From Pegea sp. RAD2-039 (taxonomy: Eukaryota; Chordata; Thaliacea; Salpida; Salpidae): 64,000 nucleotides of DNA. The stretch lies in assembly GCA_034620365.1 (NCBI GenBank), contig JAQGEQ010000071.1, positions 4,526,001-4,590,000 on the forward strand, given 5' to 3'. The stretch's first letter is position 1. Each line of letters starts with the position of its first letter. Below, in pieces: positions 22,882 to 34,800 of the stretch. The notes under the pieces were generated by a model. The model saw nothing but the letters and a program-made list of their open reading frames with translations, ran no database searches and had not been told where the DNA came from. Made by a program: the position numbers and the translations under genes.

Positions 22882-25800
22882 ATGGAAAAAGCTAAGGTAG
22901 TATATGGTATAAATACCATTTGTTACATCTTTTACTTTCTATATTTTTGACTAAATAGATTTTATTTGTGAGAATGTGTGTTTGCAAGAGATACTCTCTT
23001 CAGATACCCTCCTTCGCAATTATTGTGATAAATAAATATTAATTAATTCAATAGTTTTTATTCATGATAGGGACTTTTTAATCTAGCTACTTATATAAAC
23101 TTAGGATCTTAATGACTTATCATATTTTTACATCACTTTTTTATACAGTTTTCCTTGAGCCCTGCTCAAAGTAGCAGTCAAGTCCGCCCTCTACCATCTC
23201 TGCCAACTAGAAGTAATGAATCTGATTTATACCAGGTAACAGTTTATTTTGATCTTTATATAATATCTCATTTTAATTAGTAAAGATCTAATGTAATTAC
23301 TTTTTAAACTTTATTAGATTGTTCTGAAAAACAGTAATCATCCACCGATGATGCAGCAAAACTGGACTTTATTGTCTCCATATAAAGAAAAAAAACATTT
23401 TCGCACTCCAAGTGAATCCATTGCAAATGGTTACACACCAACAATTGCAGATGTTCAAATAAAGCAAATAAAAAAGAAAAAGTTAGCTTTAATTAAAACT
23501 TCTATTCAATTATTTTGATCATTTAGAATGTTAAACAGCAAATGCTAAACAATTTATTACTCAGGTTACATCAAGTAAAATATCTAATCAAGTTTTGACT
23601 TTTTACACTATGCTTAAATTTTGCAAATAAAACTGAGAAAGTGTTTATCTGTTAGGGAGGTACTATATAATGTTAAATAAGCAAGAGTTGTGAACAAAAG
23701 TTTCTCTGAGGTGATTTAAATGGTTTGAAAAGACTTGAAAATCGACTAGTTTGTGCTGATACCACCTTTGAACCGATAGAAGTCTACCAAAATCTATTTA
23801 TGGAGAAATATGAAAATACAACTTGTTTTATGTTGACGTTATGGAAAAGTCAGCATGATTCACTTCTCTAACTTCAATCACAAGATCTTCAATATTGCTT
23901 TTAATTAAGGGATTGTCACTGAAATATTTGGTCTACTTTTGTTTTTTCTAAAATAATTTTAAAAACCAAAAAGTAATTAGAAGAACAGTAAGAACAGAGA
24001 TTACAGAGACCTTTTATTTCCATTTATGTTTATTTTTTGTGATATGAACACTCTTCAAAGACAAGAACTTTTCCAACAAACCCTTAACAGAACTATTAAA
24101 GCAAAGACAACTTATTAGTAGTTCAAATGTTTGTAGTTTTGTTTGTTATTTTGTAATAATTTCTTAAAGATTATATAGATCTTCTGCAACAAATTAATTT
24201 TGATTATTTCAAATTTTAATAAAAAACAGAAAAAAGAAAGAAAAAAAGCTAACTTCATTGAATTTGGAATCAAAAAGAGAAAAGCAGAGGAAGTTGTCGT
24301 GTTCTTCGGGTTAGTCTCTTATCTATTGAAAGATTCAAATACTTTTTTAACTAGTGTTATAGTTTGCATTTTTCTAACCGATTTTTTTAATTTGCAGTAA
24401 AGTCAGACAGAAGTGATAAAATTGAACAAAAAAAATCTTCCAGTTCCAGTTCCACCTCCAGGTCTTATTTCAATTAATCTCTGAAAGTCTTCACTAACTT
24501 ATAAAAAATAGACAAATGAGGAGGTCACTGAGTACACCTCAAAGTGAACCTGTAAATAAGAAGATGAAAAGAAAATCAACCCCAAAAAATGAAGACCAGG
24601 ACAGGCCGTTGTCACCAATGCAACAGATTAGCCTGATTTTAGACATTGAAAAACTAACTGATGTAGATCAGATGAAGATTACTAACAAGGATATTGAGGT
24701 GATTTCATCTAAAGAGCCAAGTTTGTTGAGATTTGATAATTTATAATAATTTTTTAGAGATACTATTACTATATTAAGAATGGAATTAAAAGTTCTGAGC
24801 TAGCACCACCAGCACCAGGGCAGAAAGAAAGATTAGAGGAGAAGTTACCTGAACATATTCTAATAAATCCTGATTTTCAAAAACTTCTGGCTGATCTTCA
24901 TGAAGAAGTTTTAACTGATTATGATTTCAGCTACAGAAAGTCTGTTGGTGAGTAACTAGAGAAAGTGTTGAAGGAGTTGAAACCAATAATTAATCAACAA
25001 ACTACCAGACAACATCACTAAAATATATCTATCAAATGATGTATTTTTGTTGCTTGTTTTTTAGTTGATTATATATTGGAAGATGAAGAAGAAAGAAAAA
25101 GGGTGAATATACTAGTGACACCCAAACCTTTTCCCCATCGAATAGTAAGAGCCCCTGTTCCTTGGAATGAATCCTTTGCTTCAGCTGTTACTAGTTGCAA
25201 GAGAAATTTGTTCATTACTAACCCTATCATGCAAAATCTACAAAATTTGTGGTTTACAAAGTACAACTTACTCCTTGTATATTCGACATTAAGGATTTGT
25301 TTTATAGATTTCTGTCTTTACGATGTGTGCGAACAGATCTTCTTCTTCAATCAGATCTTCCGTTGCATCCTAACAAGTTTGAAGAAATGGTTTGTATAAA
25401 GTATGATTCAGTCTGATTCAATCATGGGATCATCTTTTAGGTGGCAAGTCATTGTGACGAAACTCGAAAAATCCTTCTTAATGAGTGGATTCCTTCTGCA
25501 GTTCGAGTGTTTGCAGATAATCGTGTATATTGGGAGAATTTGATTCCATCTTCATCATCTGATAGTGTTCAACTGGTTAGTGGTCATCAATTTTACATTT
25601 TTAACAAAATTGATGGAATTTTAAACAGATTCAAGAATTCTTCAATTGTACATCAATTTTAATGTCCAATCAATTAAGAGGAATGGTTCTTTCTTCACTT
25701 GAAGACTTTTTAGACTTTTTCAAGCTTCATGAAGTCAGCTAATTGAACTTTTTTACCATTTCAACAAACAATTCTAAATTGGCAGAAAGGAAATGAATTT

Positions 25801-28800
25801 GTTGATGAATATCATACAGTTGATTGGTCCATTAAATCAGTGATTAGTCTTCAATTACAAATCCGAGAAAACCAACCAACTTTCAATCCTACATTTAGAG
25901 ATTGCCAGCACGTGGTTCTCAATTGCTTTCATCGAATAATATCCACGGCTATCAACATACCAAGAGTCTGTCTCCTGTTGATGTCTTCATCAGTTGATTT
26001 TTCTCATTTTTAGGTTGAAACTGATTTATTTCCTGAAATGAAAAATTCAAATTTAGTTTTACGAAGTGTTGCAATTGCAGAAGAAATGGTTTCAAAAACT
26101 GTTACATCTGCAATCAGTATTCTTAAGCTAAACACAATTGGACCTTACAAGCAAGTTTTCTGGACTATATTGACAACTTATATCTTTATTTATAATGTTT
26201 AGATACTTAAATCACGTTTATTCCAAATACAACAAACTATTGAACGGTGTTGCTGCAGAAGAAGCCTTACAATTTACAATTGAAGGTCACGTGCTTGATG
26301 AATATGTTGAAATACTCGGTGAATATGAAGTAAATGAGTTTTGGATTAAAACTACAAAATTTTAAACTTACTTTTCAACAGAAAACTCGACAACAGTTAT
26401 TAGACATCCGGATACAAGCTCCTTTGAGCTTCTTTACTTTGGATTGTACAGAAATCAATGAAGAACATGTCTTAAGAGCTCAAAAACTTAAAGATTGTTT
26501 GATTCAACATCAGATTGATGTGAACAGGGAGCAAAATAAGAAGTTTGTTGAAAAATTACCATATTTTGAGCAATTCCCAAAAAAATTTGATGACATCTCG
26601 AATTTTCTAAAACAGAATCTGTCATCGGTATGACGTCATAGCAGATCGCGTTTCAGAGATGCCAGAGACAACTCGAGATCTCGTTGAGCTATTTGAATTC
26701 CTGAAAAAGTCCCAAGAGAAAACGATCTACGAATTAAAAGATGATACAGTGTTGGCTTCTGAACGATTAGATTTTCTTCTTGATTTTGCAAATCTTCCAT
26801 GTGAGAATTTCAGCCACTAGATGTCACTGTTTACCAGTTTATCACTTATAGATGAGGACATCAAGTTGAATAGTAATGTCTTTCATTGGCCTGATCAGAT
26901 CAGAAATGTTTTTGAAATTAATCAAAATCGATTAACAAATAGAAAGGAATCTGCTGAAACTAAACTCCGTAAAAGGTTTCATTTCAATTGAACAATTTAC
27001 ATCATTTCATGAATCCCTTAAATAGAGTCAAGATGTTCGGAGATACTTTGAACGCTTATAATAAAGAGATCGAGAGCTTCCGGAGGAAAGAGATCGCGAA
27101 CACCGAAGAGATGCAGAGAAACGTCGACAAATTATCTGATCTTGGGAGGTTGTTGGATGAAGCAACAACTGAACTTGAAGTGATTTTCAAATTTGATCTT
27201 GCTTCAATCTGGGACTTTATTCTGTTCTTCATAGAAAATTAATGAAGAAGAACAACTTCTGGAATTCGAAGAGAGTTTATTCCCATTACTTCAGAAGATG
27301 TATCAAACTAAACAACCATTTGATAGTTTGTGGAATACGGCGCTTCAGTGGCATACTAGCAATGAATTGTGGATGAATGGTAAACTCCAAGCTATTATCT
27401 ACTTCCTTAAGACACACTTCATCTTAAAGGTCCATTCCAAAGTCTCGACTCTGAGGTAGTGACTGAAGAGCTTCAGAACATGTGGAAGACCGTCTACAAG
27501 CTGACTAAGACCTTTTCCGACCTAGTTGGTCCTCGTCGAATCGCTGAAACAGTGAAATCGAAAATCGATAAATTCAAACTCCATCTACCTGTCCTCACTA
27601 CAATCTGTAATCCTGGAATCAAGCATCGACATTGGGAGCAGGTCTCGCATCCATCATCTAATTCTTTTACAAATAATTCTTTTAGATCAGTGACATTGTT
27701 GGATTTGATGTCAAACCTGATGATGACTCATCTTTGTGGCATATGTTAGAGTTTGGACTCGGAAAACACATCTATGCGTGAGTTAGAATCTTTTCTATGG
27801 TTAGAATCCATCATCATCTCATCTAAACCAACTGTAACTTGTCATTAACATCACCTAGATAGCTACAAACTTCTAACTTTTAAACTCGTTAAAGTAACTA
27901 GTTGAGAAGTTAGATAATTAGTTAGCTGAAATTCATTTGTTGCTGAAAGACTTGAAGAGATTAGTGTAAGAGCTGCCAAGGAATATGCTCTGGAAAGAAG
28001 TCTTTCCAAAATGAAGAGTGAATGGCAGTATATGGAGTTTGTTCTGGTTCCTTACAGAGATTCGGTAAGACACAAAAGCAGCAATCATTAGACTTTTTGT
28101 CAAAACATTTAATTTGCTGCCTGATTTAAATTAGACTTGCTTCTTCACTAGCTGCTTGTGATTGTTGAGTAGTTTCAATCATTCTTTTGTTGAATCCTAA
28201 TTAAATTTGCAATGTGGTTATAATCGTAGGGTTGAGACTGTTGGTTCTAGTGCGAGTAAGGAATGGTCGTTGGAAAAATCGATACAAAAAATGAAAATTG
28301 ATTGGACTTCCTTAAGCTTCGAATTAAACTCTTATCGAGATTCTGTAAGATTCGTAGAGTCATCAGAGTCAACTAATTTTCCTTTCACCATCTGCCTACA
28401 TACTAATCATCTTTTAGCTTTGACGATTTGCTTGTTCGAACTGTTGTAGTAATTCGTAGAATTTTGCAAACACTCACTTCACTGACTTTTATTTTTTCAT
28501 CATTTTCATGCTTTGTGTTTTAAACAATCATTTGATTAAACTGTTTTACTCATTTTTAAATTTGCTTGTAGTGAATGTCAGGTAATTGAAATACTAGAAG
28601 CTTTTAGAAGCATAATCAAGTCTTGTGATGGGTAGTTTTGATAATCAAAACCAATTTGTAGTTTTTGTTTATTCTTTATTTATTTTTTATGAAAGTTTGA
28701 AGGCAGTTTTTTATTCAGTTATTAAAAAAAAGTCAGTTTTTTTTCATATTCAGATTTATTTGAAATTTGTTTATTTTTTATTTGAGTTTAAGCTATTTTA

Positions 28801-31800
28801 AATTGAGTGCAGCTTTTTTTGTGCAGGGATTTAATGTCTTATCCGCTATAGATGATATACAAATCATGTTAGATGATCACATAATCAAGTCTCAGATAGT
28901 AAAGAACTCAGCTTTTATTGGTCCATATTTAAATGAATCGACAGTAAGAATTATTGTTTAGAATTTGAATAATTCTTGAAAGCAAATAATAATTAGAAGT
29001 TAGTTGGTTGAGTTTGGAGGGCTTAGAAAGAAATAGAAAAGGAATTGAAGATAGAAAGAACTAGTTTTGAAGATGTGTTAGGGATGATTGATGAGACGAT
29101 ATAATCTTCATTTATAAACCTCTTTAGGGTATTTCCATCTTATCTTCTATTGATGAAGTTCAAGAGCTATTAGATGATCATCTGATCAAAGCTGCTACTA
29201 TGAAAGGATCTCCATTTATTGGTCCTCTTGAATCAGAAGCAAAGGTTTGGTTCTTCTTTAAAGTTTTGGATGAAGATCATATTCTGAAAGTTATAAGAAG
29301 TCATTATTGAAAGAAATAAAGAACCCCTGTTGCTCCTAATCACTAAAATATCTAATTTTTTAACTCAATCTGTTTGTAGATTTACTTTTTTGTTTGTAGC
29401 TCACGTATTTTCTAATGTTTTATAGGAATGGGAAGAGAAACTGGTTTTGATGCAAGATATTTTAGATGCTTGGTTGAAATGTCAAGCTACATGGTTGTAT
29501 CTGGAACCAATTTTCAGTTCTGAAGATATATTAGCTCAGATGCCGGAAGAAGGAAGAAAGTTTGGAATTGTCGACGGTTACTGGAAAGACATCATGAAAG
29601 AAACGGTGATTGCATAAAAAGTCCAATTAGAATGTGAAAAGTTGTGACTTTTATTTCTATGACCAACAGTCAAAAGACCAGAAAGTCCTGGTCGCGACCT
29701 CACAGCCAAACATGTTGGGTCGATTATTAGAAGCTAATATACTACTTGATGAGATTCAGAAAGGTTTGAATGATTATTTGGAGAAGAAGCGGCTTTACTT
29801 CCCTCGGTGAGGAGTCATCTAACTCTCATCATCTTCTCACTGATCTTCATTTTCAGATTTTTCTTCCTTTCTAATGATGAGCTGCTAGAAATCCTCTCAG
29901 AGACTAAAGACCCTTTGAGAGTTCAACCTCATCTGAAGAAGTGTTTTGAAGGAATTGCAAGATTAGATTTCACTGATAACATGGAAATTGCTGGCATGAT
30001 CAGTTCAGAAGGTGAAGTCGTTCCTTTCACACAAAAGATTATTCCAGCTAAAGCTAAAGTGAGTTGTGATTGGTTGAATAAAAACAGCTGATGACGTCAT
30101 CTCTTCTGGATAGGGAATGGTCGAGAAGTGGCTCGCTGAAGTTGAGACTAATATGATTACCAGCATCAAGAATGTAATCTTCAAATCACTACGAGCTTAT
30201 GCTGAGACACATCGTAAGCGGTGGGTGCTGGACTGGCCTGGTCAGGTCATCTTGTGTGTCTCACAAAATTACTGGACTGCTGAGGTGGAAGAAGCAATTA
30301 AAGATGGGACATTGAAAGTGAGTGAAAATTGTATCAGCAAAAGGAACATCCTAAAAGAGAAGATAGTAAGGACTTCACTCTCTCATGTACCTCTAGATGC
30401 CCATCTTCTCCTAGTTGGTGTCCTAGTACTCCAAAAAAAGTTTAGTGATCGTCTTCCTCCCTGTCCACCTACTCTGAGTGTTGGTCCACAAGAGAATGTC
30501 CAAGTTCCTCTTTTATATGTTTACAAATACAGCTGTGAATCCATTTTCACTGCTTAGTGGTCTAGAAGCTGAAGTATTCAGGAATCTAGCTTTAATGTCC
30601 ACCTCTGTCAGCTTCTGGATGCCCCGCGACCTCTAATCTATTATAAGGCTTCTATTTTTTCTAAATTTCAATTTGTTTCAAAGGATTATCTTCAGCAACT
30701 TAATGATCAAATCAATGACATCGTTGATCTTGTACGGGGCAAACTGGACAAAGGAGCACGAATAAGTTTAGGGGCTTTGACCACTTTAGATGTCCACGGT
30801 AATGGACCAGCTTCAACTATTAAACTTATTAAAATGTCTTCATCCACAGCAAGAGATGTAATCTCAAATTTAGTGGATCAAAAGATCTCTAGTTGTTTAG
30901 ATTTTCAATGGATCAGTCAGTTGAGATATTATAAGAATGAGCAAGATGTCCAGATTCAGATGATCACTACGGACTACATATACGGATATGAATACCTGGG
31001 CAACTCTCATCGACTTGTCATTACTCCCTTAACTGATCGATGCTACAGGTTTGCTCCTAAGACATTTGATTATTTACTAAATTACTCTTTTATATAGGAC
31101 CCTCATGGGAGCTTTAAAACTCAATCTTGGAGGTGCCCCTGAAGGTCCTGCTGGTACGGGCAAGACTGAAACTACAAAAGATTTAGCCAAAGCACTCGCC
31201 AAACAGTGCGTGGTGTTTAACTGCTCTGATGGTCTCGATTATAAGGCCATGGGGAAGTTTTTTAAAGGACTTGCCTCTTGTGGGGCGTGGGCATGTTTTG
31301 ATGAGTTCAATCGTATTGAGGTTAGTTGACTTGCTTGTCACATCATCTAACTTGTAGTTTGTAGATCGAAGTGTTATCTGTGGTGGCTCAACAAATTCTC
31401 TGTATTCAAAATGGAATCATTCAGAAGCTGAAAAGATTTTTGTTTGAAGGAAGCGAGTTAGATTTAAATTGGAATTGTGCTGTCTTCATCACTATGAATC
31501 CAGGATACGCTGGAAGAACTGAGCTCCCTGATAATTTAAAGGTACATTTCATCACTCAAATCTTTTCAAATATTTCCTATCAACTTTTAGGTTTTGTTTC
31601 GTTCTGTTGCTATGATGGTTCCCGATTACGCCATGATTGGAGAGATTTCTTTATATTCGATGGGGTTCGTAAACGCGAGAAGCTTAGCGCAGAAAATAGT
31701 AGCAACTTATCGATTGTGTTCCGAGCAATTATCATCTCAGCATCACTATGACTACGGTGAGATCTCTCTCATTTATCAGCTCTTTTATTCCTAATTTATT

Positions 31801-34800
31801 TAAAGGTATGAGAGCTGTCAAAACAGTTCTTACTGCTGCTGGTAATCTCAAATTAAAATATCCTGAAAATGATGAAAGTGTCTTGATGTTAAGGGCTTTA
31901 ATGGATGTTAATCTCGCTAAATTTCTTTCTCAAGATGTCCCTCTCTTTAACGGTTAGTTCTTCCTCTTTTCGACAAGATCTTCTAATTGTTTAATCTTTA
32001 GGAATTATTTCGGATTTATTTCCTGGCGTTGTGCTTCCAACACCTGATTATGATGTCTTCTATCAAGCTATTCGTGAAAATATGAAAAAGAAGAACTTGC
32101 AAGCCACTGATTTCGTGTTGACGAAAATCACCCAAGTAATCATCTGATCTTTACATGATCGTCAACTGAACCCCAAATAACTTTCAGGTTTATGAAATGA
32201 TGCTAGTAAGACATGGATTCATGATTGTAGGTGATCCTATTGGAGGAAAAACATCCGCTTATCAAATCCTAGCTGATGCTCTAACTGATCTGAACAAAGC
32301 TAATTTGATGGAGGAATTTGCAGTTGATTATCAAATCATCAATCCCAAAGCTGTTCCTATGACTCGATTGTACGGATGTTTTGATGCAGTGTCTCATGAG
32401 TGGACAGATGGTGTCCTTCCAATCATTTACAGACAACAGGCATCTTCTACTTGCTCCAACAGGTCTTCATCAATTAAAAAATCTTAGAAAATACAAATAA
32501 AGTTTTTGATGACCAGGAAATGGTTGCTGTTTGATGGACCAGTGGACGCTGTTTGGATTGAAAACATGAACACGGTCCTCGATGACAACAAGAAGTTGTG
32601 TTTGATGTCCGGAGAGATTATCCAAATGAGCAACAAGGTGATGAGGTGGACTTCATTGATTTTCTCACCTTCAATTTTAACTTCAGATGAATTTGATCTT
32701 CGAACCAGCGGATTTAGAACAAGCATCTCCAGCTACTGTGTCCCGTTGTGGGATGATCTATATTGAACCTAAAGAGCTTGGTTGGAGACCCCTAAAAGTT
32801 TGAATTTTTATCATATTTTCAATTTTCTGATTTCAACTTCATCTTAAGACATCGTACATGAACACTTTACCTGAATCAGTGTCCGAAGAGCACAAGGAGA
32901 TGTTGAACGATATGTTCGAGTGGTTGATGGATCCTAGTTTCGAGTTTATTCATCTGAATTGTCGATACATCGTAAGTATCCTGAGTATTCATCTGTGTCT
33001 TGATCACTAATTTCATTCAATTCCAGCTAAAAACTTCTGAACTTCATCTAACTACTACAATGTTGAGATTATTATCGAGTCTTATGGAAGAGATTAAAGA
33101 TTCTGGTAAAAAAGAAGAATCAGATATGAGTTCTCAACAAGTACCAACACATCTATTTTTCTTCAAATCTTCAACTACTTTTTACAGATTCATCTTTGGC
33201 TACAAGGTCTCTTCCTCTTTTCAATGGTCTGGTCAGTTGGGGGTACAATTGATGGAGATAGTCGAAACAAGTTTGATTCTTTCTTTCGAACTTTGATAAG
33301 TGGAACAAATGATAAACATCCGAAACCTAAAAGCTCTAAACTCACTAAAAGTCATGTATTTCCTGAAAGAGGTGATTGTATGATTAAAACGATCACGTGA
33401 CAACTAATTGCCCACTTAGGTTCTATCTACGATTACTTTTTTCAAAAACGTTCAAATGGAAATTGGATTAATTGGATGGATTATTTTCAACCTTCTGAAT
33501 GCGAGATTGCAGCTGATGCAAAAGTTAGAGAACCTCTATCACCATATTTACTTCTTTTTCTCAAATATCTTCTTCTAACTCACAGGTTAGCGAGATAATC
33601 GTTCAAACGATGAATACAGCTCAACAAAACTTCTTTCTAAAAGCTTTTATAACCGCAGAGGTCCCTCTACTATTTGTAGGACCCACAGGTGAGCTACTAA
33701 AGACCCACATTTATCAATTAACCTCATCTTCATTCAGGAACTGGCAAATCTGCGATTACAAATGATTATTTGATCCACTTACCTAAAGAAACTCATCAAG
33801 CAAACTGCATAAATTTTTCTGCGCGAACCTCAGCTACTCAAACACAAGAAATTATTATGTCCAAACTTGATAGAAGAAGAAAGGGTGTTTATGGACCTCC
33901 AGTTGGTAAAAAGTCCGTGATTTTTGTGGATGATCTAAACATGCCAGCAAAAGAGGTCTGTGGAAGATTTTCAAATGATTGAGAGTTTTTTTTGAGACTT
34001 GATTACAGATTTATGGAGCTCAACCTCCATTAGAGCTTCTTAGGACTTGGTTGGATCATGGTTTCATGTATGATAAGAAAGATAGTTCAAAGATGTCTCT
34101 CATTGATGTACTCTTCGTCTCGTAAGTGTCCTCCAAGTCTCTTCATCAACTCAACTTCCTCATCAACAGTGCAATGGGACCACCAGGTGGCGGTAGAAAC
34201 AGCATCACAGCTAGATTGACTCGTCATCTAAACGTCGTCTCTATTGATAACTTCTCTCACGATACAACAATTAAGATTTTTCAAACAATAACTGATTGGC
34301 AATTCAACAATGGCTACGACGCTTCGATTTCGCGATTAGGTTGCTATGGTAATTTGTGATGAGATAATTTAATGATTTTTCTCAGGAAAGTTGATGGTAC
34401 AAGCAACAATGGGAGTGTACAAGCAAACCATGAGTACATTTCTTCCTACTCCAACTAAATCCCACTACGTTTTCAACTTGAGAGATTTTGCTAGAGTCAT
34501 CAGAGGCATTCTGCTAATTCCATCGTCACACATGAATGATTCTGATAAGTTTATTAGATTGTGGGTTCATGAAGTTTACAGGTAAGATCAGATCAATTAT
34601 CAAAGAGCTTAAAACTTAACTGGGAGCATTTTTAGGGTCTTCTACGACCGTTTAGTGGATGAAGAAGATCGGAAATCCTTCTTTCAAATTGTCAAAGAAT
34701 GCTGCTCGAATTATTTTAAAGAAAATATGGAAAAAGTGCTGAGTCATCTTTATCAAAGTCGACTTCAGGTTGAAAATGATGACTCAGCAATTTTCAAAAA

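Noticed and set aside
23149-24746. The Lys/Ser-rich region at the DNAH7 N-terminus as a separate gene
   Set aside because: The exons join in phase (AA+A, G+TA, AG+A) directly into the conserved RYYYYI segment. A low-complexity N-terminus is normal for DNAH7.
28207-28961. The extra DNAH7-like exons as a nested pseudogene of another dynein
   Set aside because: They are exactly the same length and phase as their partners, fully open and with functional splice sites, so alternative exons fit better than a dead copy.
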